64,000 nucleotides of DNA, taken from Onthophagus taurus. Taxonomy: Eukaryota; Arthropoda; Insecta; Coleoptera; Scarabaeidae. Shown piece after piece: positions 45,145 through 53,360 of the stretch. Positions within the stretch are counted from its first letter, which is position 1. Each line of letters opens with the position of its first letter. A program made the position numbers and the translations under genes. The DNA lies in the NCBI RefSeq assembly GCF_036711975.1, contig NC_091967.1, positions 28,830,001 to 28,894,000 on the forward strand, given 5' to 3'. Under the pieces are notes generated by a model. That model saw only the letters and a program-made list of their open reading frames with translations. It searched no databases and was not told the origin of the DNA.

Positions 45145-45849
45145 TTAAACTTCAATGAATTTATCAAAACCCTTACGGTAGCGTCCCGTAGATACACTAC
45201 AATCTAAATCAATAACTAGGATGCCGTGTCTATTCTCCCAACAAGCGTCGCTAATTTCCTTTAGCCGATGAAGCTCCATATCGCTCATTATGTGATCTTC
45301 AAACACGTGTTTTAAATTTGTTAAGTCTTGTTTAAATAACACTAAAAAGTTACCATTATCGCGAACTAATTGTTTTGGAATTGCACTATAACTTTGACAA
45401 ATTAGAAAGCAATCAATGTTTTTATGCCGACCATACGAAAAAAATTCCTTAATGACATTTTGACCTGTACAGGAAACATCGTCAAATACGACTATCGAAT
45501 ATTCTTTCGCATCTTCCGGTCGAATGAACTCATCTATATTAGAAAATTCATAGTAACCGAAATCTTTTATAGGTTCAATTAAACGTCTTAAAAAATCGTA
45601 CTTATTTTGGTATAACGAATTGGAGCATAAGTATAAGTTTAGGAAGCGGAGGCCATTACGTGCAAGTAAAAGCGATAACATAGCATTTGTTTTTCCGACA
45701 CCAGAGGGTCCTACAATTAAACCTTGCATACATTTTCCATCAAATAAATTACTGTGCCTTGTAAAGTGTTCTTCGGTCGTACCTTTACTAAAATTTAGTA
45801 TTGGCAGTGTTAGCGGTTGCGGTAAACACTTTAGTTTCTTATCGATCAT
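45145..45849 (-). CDS. Genome-packaging ATPase (A32/FtsK-HerA type)
   Basis: Intact 234-aa frame. Walker A is LIVGPSGVGKTNAM at residues about 44-57, Walker B YSIVVFDDVS at about 117-126, followed by a sensor-like ICQSYSAIPK and the arginine-containing GRYRKGFDKF tail. This is the A32-like ATPase that pumps DNA into capsids in Polintons, adintoviruses and large DNA viruses. It lies on the minus strand between the DUF8207-type gene and a small spliced gene. A polypyrimidine tract and AG sit just upstream (TTCATTTAG, about 45868), so a leader exon could be spliced on, as at 47-48 kb. Confidence 0.95.
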   Translation of the reverse strand: MIDKKLKCLPQPLTLPILNFSKGTTEEHFTRHSNLFDGKCMQGLIVGPSGVGKTNAMLSLLLARNGLRFLNLYLCSNSLYQNKYDFLRRLIEPIKDFGYYEFSNIDEFIRPEDAKEYSIVVFDDVSCTGQNVIKEFFSYGRHKNIDCFLICQSYSAIPKQLVRDNGNFLVLFKQDLTNLKHVFEDHIMSDMELHRLKEISDACWENRHGILVIDLDCSVSTGRYRKGFDKFIEV

Positions 45850-46028
45850 GATTCTCGCACTAAATGAATTATAACATTAACAGGATAAGACTGAATAAAA
45901 ATATAGCAAAAGTAACTTTATATAGATATATAAAATATATTGAGTATATTGGAACTATAAAATAATAACAATTTAACTTAATAATTAACTTAATATTAAC
46001 TTAATAAATAAAAGAAGAGAAGGAGTAG

Positions 46029-46371
46029 TTACCACTCCTCCTCCTCTTCTTGATATCTTTGGTAAGGAGGTGGTGGTGCTGCTGGTGCCGGAGTAGTTGC
46101 CGGAGTCGGTGAACTAACACATGTACAACGGTTAATGTGCATGTTTTGCACATCCACTTCACCCCTCACCACAGCCGATTCTGACACACTCTGCAGCTGA
46201 GAAGATAAAATTAATGACATGGAAAAAAGTATTATAAGTATAACGTACCAACTTAAATATAGCATCTAATTTTACCTCCAACGAAGCAACTTTCTGGTCC
46301 AATTCACATAGTCTTATCATATGATTAACTCTCATATTATCCATATGATTGTCTCTCATATTATCAGTCAT
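46029..46371 (-). CDS. Small coiled-coil protein, two exons, acidic C-terminus
   Basis: Exon 1 (46371-46249) starts MTDNMRDNHMDNMRVNHM, with a repeated (D/V)N(H)M pattern, and forms a heptad coiled coil (LCELDQKVASLEVKLDAIF). A 52-nt GT-AG intron (46248-46197, donor GTACGT, acceptor TTCTCAG) follows in phase 0. Exon 2 (46196-46029) is Pro/Ala-rich (PTPATTPAPAAPPPPY) and ends EEEEEW. No known family. A trimeric coiled coil with a Pro-rich tail could be a fibre or scaffold component, but that is inference. Without splicing the exon 1 frame ends after about 70 codons inside the intron. Confidence 0.65.
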
Positions 46372-46522
46372 CTTTAAGCTAGGAAGGGAAGTTTACGCTA
46401 TTAGTAGTGAAACTAGATAAAATACATTCAGCCTTTTTAATTTCACAGGTTAATGATGCTATGGTGATGTCGAGCGATATTGTTAAAGGGTTGTTACAGC
46501 TCGATGCAAGCCCTTCTCTAAA

Positions 46523-47452
46523 CTATGAAAGTTCTCTCAAAGAGGTCTGCAATTGAAGAACCTTTGCATGAAGGTCTTTATAAAAATTTTGATACAAATT
46601 ATTAATTTCGGCCAAAATCTCCCCTTTGGTTGTTTCTACTGCTGTACACATTGCGTTTGAAAAAAGGCTGGCAGACACATCGGAAATATCTGAAGTAGCA
46701 GGAATATTAGCAGGAATATTGTCAACCCTTAAGATGTGTACTTTCGGGCTTAACGAAGGAATTTCGGTGTTAGGGATATTTGAGTTAGTAACGGGAGCCA
46801 ATGAAGCTTTAGAAGAAGAAAAAGAAGCCTTAGTAGCTTTAAGATACTTCCGGTTACTACAGTGTTGTGATACCGCCATTAAAGCAAGAGAGTTGTCGGA
46901 TTTATCGGACTCGTTCTCGGTAACCACTTTCGACTGTGTCATTTCAACCTTCGACGGGGTCACTTGTTCAACTGACACATACTTGCGTTGGCTACGTCGC
47001 GAACGAGCACGTGCCTCTCTTCTTTCTTGTCTTTCCTCTCTATACTTTTCTGACGGTACCCACACACCTGCAGCCTTCTTCCAATGTTCACGGTTCCCCG
47101 AATTCCGACGAAGTGAAAGGCGTTTCACATTTTTATCGTCGACATTCGCGGAACCTGCGACGTTCAGAAGCGACGGATCTTGCTGCGCATTAGATTCCAC
47201 GTTAGGATCCATCGGCTGCTCATTAGGCTGCACGTTTGGATCCAGCGCCTTCTCAACAGTCGATATGTTCAACAGGTTTATGTCAAAACTGTTTAACAGG
47301 AATGACTCCTGGCTGCTGGCGAAACCGGGAGCAGTTAAATCAATTTGACTAAAACCGTCTTGAGACATCTTGATAAAAAAAGAATTATACATTAATTTAT
47401 TTTATTTTAATAAAAAATCATGTATACTTACATCGCTTGATGAAAAGAACAT
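46523..47452 (-). CDS. Unrecognised 289-aa-frame virion-module protein, spliced start
   Basis: The main exon 47368-46523 starts MSQDGFSQIDLTAPGF, directly after a 3' splice site (ATCAAG/ATG). The preceding 27-nt exon (47458-47432) has ATG TTC at 47452 and is in frame with it across a 63-nt GT-AG intron, adding seven residues (MFFSSSD). The protein has an Asn/Gln/Pro-rich N-part, a strongly basic centre (EERQERREARARSRRSQRK), Ser-rich linkers and a C-terminal helix (ETTKGEILAEINNLYQNFY). Probably nucleic-acid binding or regulatory by composition. No family recognised. It is the first gene after the micro-exon leader. Confidence 0.65.
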
Positions 47453-48112
47453 TAAAATCTAATTGCAGTGGGTGCTGAACGATAGGATGTGAATGATAAA
47501 AAATTATTGTAGATATTATGATACAAACGTTCGAATAATAAAGTTATGCTTACCAACAAAAATTAAGATTTAAAATAGAAGGAGCTATAGGAATGAAAAA
47601 AACAGATTAGCAACAATATATGCAAAGGAAAAGAAGGCTATACTTACCAGAAAAAAGTCGCCGAGATAACGAAGTTATCAAAACTGATCGAACAGATCAA
47701 ACACAAAATGGAAGTGATCAGTAGTAAGGTCCTGTAGGAATTGAAAAAATAAAAATAACAATTTAACATAACAAACAAATAAACAAGTTGTACTCACAAA
47801 AACAAAGTAGAAAGAGCTGTTATGATGAAACAAAACAAGAATATTTTACATATTATATAAGCAAAGTAAAAAAGGTTACTTACCAAATAAAACACGTTAG
47901 CAAAAAAGAGAAAGCTGAAGGATGTCTAGGACTGGAAAAAAAAAATTTTAAATATTATATAAACATGCAAAAGAAATATAGTTTTACTCACCAAAAAAAG
48001 AGAAAGTTGTAGAAACAGCTGTAGTGATGGAGAGAAAATGAACGTTATATAAAGTTGATAATAAAGAAGGTTGTACTTACCAAAAAACTGAAGAACACAA
48101 ACACTTAAGTGA
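47432..48112 (-). other. Micro-exon 5' leader: seven GT-AG introns in a row
   Basis: On the minus strand, exon candidates are about 48112-48081, 48018-47992, 47931-47884, 47816-47798, 47731-47648, 47584-47554 and 47458-47432 (about 32, 27, 48, 19, 84, 31 and 27 nt). Each is preceded by a pyrimidine tract with CAG, TAG or TTAG and followed by GTAAGT, GTGAGT or GTAAGC. The introns between them, and the one to the coding exon, measure 62, 60, 67, 66, 63, 95 and 63 nt. Exons resemble each other (CT(G/C)(T/C)TTCTAC then T-rich), so the series may have arisen by tandem duplication. The first ATG is in the last leader exon. Predicted spliced leader about 270 nt. Confidence 0.7.
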
Positions 48113-48136
48113 CTTTCAAAGGCTGGGAGGTGCCTT

Positions 48137-48142
48137 CTTATA
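48137..48142 (-). promoter_or_regulatory. TATA box of the leader transcript
   Basis: TATAAG in the context CTACTATAAGAAGGCACC on the minus strand. An initiator-like AGTCACTT lies about 30 bp downstream (near 48112), giving the proposed start of the micro-exon leader. Confidence 0.6.
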
Positions 48143-48440
48143 GTAGAGTAATGTAGGGGGGCGTGGGGTGGGGCGTGGCAAGGGGGAGGAGTGGGGAATG
48201 GGCGGAGTTAGAGTGGGGGTACTTTTTTTCTGGCTCAACTTTCCTGGCAACTGGGGGGGCGGGAATTTTAGATTTTCCCCACTCCCATCCCCACTCTTCC
48301 ATCTCCACTTTGGGAGGAGCCTGAGGAGGAGCATGGGAGGAGCATAGGAGGAGCTTCAATAAACAATCCTTTTCCCTTTTTCTTTTTTTTTTTTTTTTCT
48401 TCCTTTTTTCCCCTTTTTTTCTTCCTTTTCCAATTTAATA
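48143..48440. repeat. Low-complexity G/GGAGG- and pyrimidine-rich block
   Basis: 48143-48360 is G-rich on the plus strand with GGGGTGGGGCGTGG, AGGGGGAGGAGTGGGG and repeated GGAGGAGC. 48365-48430 is almost pure pyrimidine (TTTTTTCCCC runs). It lies just upstream of the leader TATA box and contrasts sharply with the AT-rich element. GC-box or GAGA-type activator binding, or a replication/packaging signal, are conceivable. Confidence 0.65.
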
Positions 48441-48604
48441 CTTTTTCAATTTACAACCCAAGTCATACCAACCCAACCCAATGTATACATACCATGTATT
48501 AATTTAGATTAACAATTTTTTCTTAAATTAAAACATCTTTTTACAATCTTTTATTATTATTATTAATTTACAATCTATAACTGACAATGTTTATATACTA
48601 AACC

Positions 48605-49173
48605 TTACATAAAGAACAATCCTTTCAACGGTAATTTAAACCAAACCGCCGCCAAATCTAATGGCTTTACTTTATTGATATAATAATCGATTGGTAAATA
48701 ACATAATTCGTAGTTTTTAATATTCGCAAAAGATAAATCAGATTCGTATCTTTCCATAATATCCCACACTTTATTAATTATAAAAGTTGAAAGTCCCAAT
48801 CTGGTAACTAACCGCCAAAGACGTTCCATCTTGAACTGCTCTACCGCTTCTACCCGTCTGCCTTTCTCAATTCGTTTACATACAGTTATAGATGTCTGAA
48901 TACGTATGAAAATAAATAAAAAACATTCGATAAGGAGCACATACTTGGTCTCTTTTTATGATAGGGACACATCGGCGCACCAACCTCCAATTTGCATTCA
49001 TTTTCCGGCAATTCTTTTACTGGTATTATTAAAATTCTTCTTAAAAATGTAGCTTTCTCACGTCCTTTTACGTACGCTACTTTTGTCGAACGACACAAAT
49101 AACAAACGATCTCATCGAAACGAGACGCAGGAACAAACCCGTCGTTCCAATCAATACAATGATGATGACTCAT
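48605..49173 (-). CDS. Unrecognised protein, probably two exons, Cys-rich N-part
   Basis: 49173-48886 starts MSHHHCIDWNDGFVP and has a Cys pattern (CYLCRS, later MCPYH) that may bind zinc. A donor GTATGT lies at about 48948, with a pyrimidine-rich segment and CAG at about 48900. The second part 48897-48605 reads VEQFKMERLWRLVTRLGL and YELCYLPIDYYINKV. I could not fix an intron phase that joins both parts without a stop, so either a lesion exists or these are two small genes. It lies between the leader and the capsid gene on the same strand. Confidence 0.5.
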
Positions 49174-49412
49174 TAACCAATAGAAAAGCTTCGACTAGAT
49201 TGAAACACGTAATGACTTATACAATGATTACTGTCGTAAGAAGCCAGTTCTTTTGGGATAAATTCTTCATCGTTTATCGTGAAACCTTGAATGTCCAAAA
49301 TAATAAAATCCCTTTGAAAAACCATAATATCCATAATATAATATACCACTATATGCAAACGTTTCCTTCGATGTTTAGAGATACACTAAATGACGTTGCT
49401 TCAACAGTACCA

Positions 49413-50672
49413 CTATATTAATTGCTTAACCATTTTCGTAAGAGGCGAATACACAAATGCTCTGTCATGCAGAATTAATGCGTAAGCTGTCGTACCCTCC
49501 GGAATTGGATTTTTCGTTGAATACTCGATTTTTATTTCTACTCCGCTTTTATGTATTGCTTCCTGTTGATACGTGCAATCGATTCCAATTAACGGCGCGT
49601 AAGTTTTAAATTCTTCCAGTGAAAACAAAGGTTCGCTTTCTTGATAGTAGTATGCTTGCTGAAATCTTGAATACATATCATACAAAATCGCATAGTGATT
49701 GTTATCAAAATCCACATTCAAATTATCGTACGGAAAACGTTCTCCATTCAAGAAAACGGTTACGTTCGTTAAGTTTATATTATCAAATAATGCCATGTTT
49801 CCTTTAAAAATACCCTTTCGATTTGTTTGAAATCCGATGATTATATATCTAGGCGTTTCCAATTGTGGAGCAGTTTTGACGGCCCAATATTGCTTCGTAG
49901 TTTGAGGTAATTGAGGGTACTCGTGTATTTCCCACGATCGAAAAGGAACGTGAATGTCTACGTTTCTTTCTGATAGTTTTGTTAGTGCCAACTGTTCGCG
50001 TAGTCCCACCGCCACGTGAGGAACTCTCCATATAATTTTATTAATGATCAATTTCAATTTTTCGTCGTTCGGAGCGGCTGCTGGTTGAAAGATGACGTCC
50101 GTATCATCGTGTCCGCGAATTAGCACAAGTTCCTGTCGAACGTTCATCATGATTTTTCTGAAATCTTCTGCGAATCCTAGCAACGTTTTTAGCGGAACGC
50201 TAAGACCGAAATTTCCATTTTTATCTAAAGCCTTTGAAACACCCGCTATATCATCTTTCCAAGGTTTTATGTGCCAACCGGCGTTCTCTAATTTCACCAC
50301 CTCGTTCTGTGTAGATGAGAAATAACCCTTCATGCATGAGCTTATACCGACGTTCCGCACACCATCAACATGTACTCCGTTAATAAGATATCGAATATCG
50401 CTAAACATAAATGCAACGGGATTGTTAACCAATTGCCCCGTTGCGCTGGCATCTTTTGTTATACTTCCGTCCGCGGCTAACTTACGAACGCTACCCTCGA
50501 CGTATAGATAACTCTCGCTCGGTAAAGTATAATTATCTATTTCCGGAATTGAAATTCTAATTTCGTCATTGTTATCGAACGTGGTCGATCCAAACGGTTG
50601 ATGCGAATGGAATTCATAAGTTACGATAGAGTGATCTGTTTTTATCTTATCCGTTACTTTTAAAATGTCCAT
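49413..50672 (-). CDS. Major capsid protein, double jelly-roll
   Basis: Intact 419-aa frame starting MDILKVTDKIKTDHSIVTYE. Family motifs of the Polinton double jelly-roll capsid are clear: FGNNDEIRI-like (FDNNDEIRISIPE), LPSESYLYVEGSV, VAFMFSDIRYLINGV near residue 90, IIWRVPHVAVG near 215, QTTKQYWAVKTA, RYIIIGFQTNRKG and FPYDNLNVDF. It forms the trimeric hexons of the icosahedral shell. Length is a little under the usual 430-500. Its ATG touches the stop of the upstream small basic gene (50672), so the two are probably co-transcribed. No lesion, in contrast to the polymerase. Confidence 0.95.
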   Translation of the reverse strand: MDILKVTDKIKTDHSIVTYEFHSHQPFGSTTFDNNDEIRISIPEIDNYTLPSESYLYVEGSVRKLAADGSITKDASATGQLVNNPVAFMFSDIRYLINGVHVDGVRNVGISSCMKGYFSSTQNEVVKLENAGWHIKPWKDDIAGVSKALDKNGNFGLSVPLKTLLGFAEDFRKIMMNVRQELVLIRGHDDTDVIFQPAAAPNDEKLKLIINKIIWRVPHVAVGLREQLALTKLSERNVDIHVPFRSWEIHEYPQLPQTTKQYWAVKTAPQLETPRYIIIGFQTNRKGIFKGNMALFDNINLTNVTVFLNGERFPYDNLNVDFDNNHYAILYDMYSRFQQAYYYQESEPLFSLEEFKTYAPLIGIDCTYQQEAIHKSGVEIKIEYSTKNPIPEGTTAYALILHDRAFVYSPLTKMVKQLI

Positions 50673-50863
50673 TACTTTAACACTTCGTATCCTAACTGAA
50701 CTAAATACCTTCGATTGACTGGTGATAATCGATGAATGGATCGTCTTCTACTGCCGCTACGTTGACTGATGACGCGCGCTTTATAGTTTTCTCCATTAAA
50801 CAATTTTCTCGCTCTGTCTCTTCTTGACCACCGCATTCTTTTGTTTTGATATAACACTGTCAT
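50672..50863 (-). CDS. Small basic protein, 63 aa
   Basis: Sequence is very rich in Arg/Lys (MRWSRRDRARKLF, SQRSGSRRRSIHRLSP) and ends NRRYLVQLGYEVLK. A short basic ORF ending with a SP.NRR.L..LGY pattern recurs just upstream of the capsid gene in other Polintons as I recall. By charge and place it may be a DNA-condensing core or capsid cement protein (inference). It ends on the first base of the capsid ATG; the penton-like gene lies 10 bp upstream. Confidence 0.65.
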   Translation of the reverse strand: MTVLYQNKRMRWSRRDRARKLFNGENYKARVISQRSGSRRRSIHRLSPVNRRYLVQLGYEVLK

Positions 50864-50873
50864 AACTAATAAG

Positions 50874-51557
50874 TTATACTAATAAGTTTCCGTCCTGATC
50901 AAGTATACGTACTGTTAAGCTACTAATCACGTTCGTTAAAACCGGTAAATAAATAGGCAGTTGTGGTGATTCAATTATTTTAAAACCTGCCGGAACGTTT
51001 GGGAAAAAATGATATAAAACGTGCACGGGAACTCCGTTATTATACGATCCCGTCACTAAATTACAATAAATTTGTAAGGCGTTCGTTTTATTTATGTTTA
51101 CTACGAAATCGGATTCCACTTCCGTATCTATAGGTAATATTTGAGGCTTGAAGCCAAGTAACGGCCCTATAGAATTATCGCATGCAAAATTAATTCGACG
51201 CGTACTTTTTATTAAAGAATGTTGTGTGTTATTATTCCCCTTAATCCTTATTACGACTCCTTTAGCGTGTCTTTTGTCTAGCTGTTCATTCACGAACTCG
51301 GCAATATCATCAATATCGTACGTTCCAACAGGTACTATTATATTGTTTTTAAAATGTCCTGTCTTATCTTCGTATTGTATTACGTTGTTGTTTTTATTAA
51401 CGTTTGCTAAACTATTAAACGTTTCGAAATTCAAAAGAGCCAACTCGTAACTACCAAATTCGTTCAAATAGATCGGAGGATTAAAATTACAAGTCAATTC
51501 AGATGACTTTCCAGTCAACGTAAATGTATATGTCGTGTGTATTGCTTCTTTCTCCAT
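50874..51557 (-). CDS. Minor capsid (penton-like) protein, single jelly-roll
   Basis: 227 aa, starting MEKEAIHTTYTFTLTGKSSE. Motifs match the Polinton minor capsid protein: FNPPIYLNEFGSYELALLNF near residue 25, YDIDDIAEFVNEQL with VVIRIKGN, SIGPLLGFKP, VHVLYHFFPNVPAGFKI, and at the C-end TNVISSLTVRILDQDGNLL. This protein closes the fivefold vertices. Homologues usually continue about 15 residues with a FRGE...RL beta strand after GNLL; here a stop comes at once, so the last strand seems lost. Confidence 0.88.
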   Translation of the reverse strand: MEKEAIHTTYTFTLTGKSSELTCNFNPPIYLNEFGSYELALLNFETFNSLANVNKNNNVIQYEDKTGHFKNNIIVPVGTYDIDDIAEFVNEQLDKRHAKGVVIRIKGNNNTQHSLIKSTRRINFACDNSIGPLLGFKPQILPIDTEVESDFVVNINKTNALQIYCNLVTGSYNNGVPVHVLYHFFPNVPAGFKIIESPQLPIYLPVLTNVISSLTVRILDQDGNLLV

Positions 51558-51587
51558 TACTTCTGAACGTCTAAACGTCTCTAGACT

Positions 51588-51977
51588 CTAATAGATCCTT
51601 TTATTACTTAGAAACTTCAGACACAACTGTTCGCAATTTTGATCTATTTCTCTTTGATATCGACAATAATTATACTTTACTGGACCACCCCTACCGTCTG
51701 ACAGCAAATATTGTTCAATTTCTAATGGCGATCTTAAATCACCGTAACTGTCGAAATAGTATATGTCCTTGTCGTCTTTCTTATAGGCGACCCAATGAGT
51801 CACTCGTCCTTTCAAGTTGTCCAAGTTAACAATACCTCTTTCCTTCTTTTTAATCTTACTCGGGAGATTGTCTCTCATAAATATACCCCGGAAATGTGGA
51901 ATTTTTAGTACTTTCGCAAACTTTTCCAACTCGACGTTAGTTAACGCACGACGAGGTATTCGAACTAGTTTTTTGAA
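51588..51977 (-). CDS. Adenain-like cysteine protease
   Basis: The open frame runs from 51977 (after a TAG) to 51588 and includes IPRRALTNVELEKFAKVL, HFRGIFMRDNLP and the catalytic His in RVTHWVAYKK, Asp in YFDSYGDLR and Cys in CEQLCLKFL. These are the adenovirus protease (adenain) features used for capsid maturation. There is no ATG before GIFMRD; known relatives start near the IPRRALTN segment. So the start codon is lost, non-AUG, or supplied by splicing. In relatives CG(H/Y)LC is usual at the active Cys; here it reads CEQLC. The upstream PLA2 gene ends close by. Confidence 0.85.
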   Translation of the reverse strand, partial: FKKLVRIPRRALTNVELEKFAKVLKIPHFRGIFMRDNLPSKIKKKERGIVNLDNLKGRVTHWVAYKKDDKDIYYFDSYGDLRSPLEIEQYLLSDGRGGPVKYNYCRYQREIDQNCEQLCLKFLSNKRIY

Positions 51978-52010
51978 CTAGTGGTTATACCGCAACCTTT
52001 CTTATAGGGT

Positions 52011-52883
52011 TTATTGAAGTAACCTCTGCCGCCAAACATTATTCCCCTTTCCTTCAATAAACAAACCGCAACCTTTCTTATATGGTTTTATATAAAATCC
52101 GCTACCTACGGCCTTTGCTTCCATAGCCTTGTTATGTCTTCGTTCTTCATCTAATTGCTCTCTAGCTGTTTTCGCGTTGTTTATAGTTCTTGCAATAGCG
52201 GCAGCACCACCGCCGATACTACCTAGGACACCTAAAGCTGCGAACAGGGGAATTAAAGGTAAAAATCCTCCCGTTTTCGGAATTCGAATAACTCGACCTC
52301 TAGGTCCGGAAATTCTTTTTCTTATCTTTTTCAAAGCTCCGTACGCCGCTTTAACGTTTGTCAACAAATTCTTAGCACCTGATCTCGATATTGCGTTGCG
52401 AGCGAATCGAAGTGCATCTACAAAAGATATAGCTCCACCACGCTTTACACGCGTTCGGACTTTTTTTAAAGGTCGTCGACCCGTACGATTTCTTTTTCTA
52501 CCTACGCCCATACCGACCGCTACTTTTGCTTTCATCAAGGCGGCAACTGCGGATGATGCCACTTTTTCTCCAAGAGTAGACTCTTTATTTCGTATTCGTT
52601 CTTTCGCTGCTTTATATAATGTTCTGTCTGCGTCGTGTCTAAATTTTAAATTTGAACTGACCGTATATGCTATATCGTGTTTCTTACACGCTTCGTCTAA
52701 TGGATTCACGCCTCGATCTCCTCTCGATAATCTCTTTTCTAACTTGGTACCCGGTCCACAAAAATTATATCCTGGCAAATGAAGTTCTATCGGAAGTTTA
52801 TCTATCAACTTGTTAAAAAATCCTCGACCAATTCGTTTGCCTGTCAAACGATAACTGTTACGATTAGGTTCTAACAAATTCAT
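52011..52883 (-). CDS. PLA2-domain minor capsid protein
   Basis: 290 aa. Residues about 33-75 are a parvovirus-type phospholipase A2: calcium loop YNFCGPGTKL and catalytic DEACKKHDIAYT (HDxxY). Then a Lys/Arg-rich region (RKRNRTGRRPLKK), a hydrophobic segment (FLPLIPLFAALGVLG) and a C-terminal GFYIKPYKKGCGLF. A PLA2 of this type in adintoviruses and parvoviruses opens endosomes during entry; the hydrophobic and basic parts recall adenovirus pVI/pX (inference). Just downstream a second Y.NKPYKKGCG copy is encoded in another frame (52015-51960), suggesting a small duplication or a frameshift that changed the C-terminus. The catalytic residues are intact. Confidence 0.92.
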   Translation of the reverse strand: MNLLEPNRNSYRLTGKRIGRGFFNKLIDKLPIELHLPGYNFCGPGTKLEKRLSRGDRGVNPLDEACKKHDIAYTVSSNLKFRHDADRTLYKAAKERIRNKESTLGEKVASSAVAALMKAKVAVGMGVGRKRNRTGRRPLKKVRTRVKRGGAISFVDALRFARNAISRSGAKNLLTNVKAAYGALKKIRKRISGPRGRVIRIPKTGGFLPLIPLFAALGVLGSIGGGAAAIARTINNAKTAREQLDEERRHNKAMEAKAVGSGFYIKPYKKGCGLFIEGKGNNVWRQRLLQ

Positions 52884-53113
52884 TTTATAATTTCACTCCT
52901 TCTTCCTTTTCTTCACAGTTAAAAACTAGAAATGAAGCTCTGCTGTTGTGCTTTAAGCTTTTATTCCTTTTAAATATTTTACAAAAACAGTTTTGCTCTT
53001 AATTTATACTTAAATCTATTAATATTATTAATATTATTATTATTATTCTTCAGCTACACTTAAATCTACTAATATCCTAAAAATTAATTGTTACTCAGTT
53101 AAAAACATTTCGA

Positions 53114-53360
53114 TTACTCTACAATGCTAAAACGTTCTTGATATATATTTAATCTATAATCTACATCTAAATATTTTTCTAATAACTTATTTACGTTTCT
53201 TATCCTAGTCTTAAATCTAATTCCGTCCAACATCTTTTCTTTCCAGTCACTTATCGTTGATTGTCTGTAAGCAAACGTCCAAGTGTGCATTCGGTACACT
53301 CTATTTTTCGATTCGCAAAACGTCACTTTTTTTTTCCATTTTATTCACTTCACATCTTCA
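53114..53360 (-). pseudogene. Unrecognised small basic protein, possible poly-A frameshift
   Basis: The frame 53326-53114 reads TFCESKNRVYRMHTWTFAYR, then MLDGIRFKTRIRNVN and LEKYLDVDYRLNIY. An ATG at about 53343 is separated from it by a run of nine A (minus strand), out of phase by one. So either the gene starts with an internal alternative codon or the homopolymer slipped. Basic and aromatic-rich. No family recognised. It lies 3' of the 267-aa gene with only about 10 bp between. Confidence 0.45.

Noticed and set aside
46626-47348. 240-aa plus-strand ORF
   Set aside because: Antisense shadow of the 289-aa minus-strand gene, which has splice-consistent start and fits the strand of its neighbours.
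49083-49421. 112-aa plus-strand ORF between Polinton genes
   Set aside because: Low-complexity translation, opposite strand to all neighbours, overlaps the Cys-rich minus-strand gene.
52129-52782. 217-aa plus-strand ORF
   Set aside because: Antisense shadow of the PLA2 capsid gene, whose catalytic motifs are clear.
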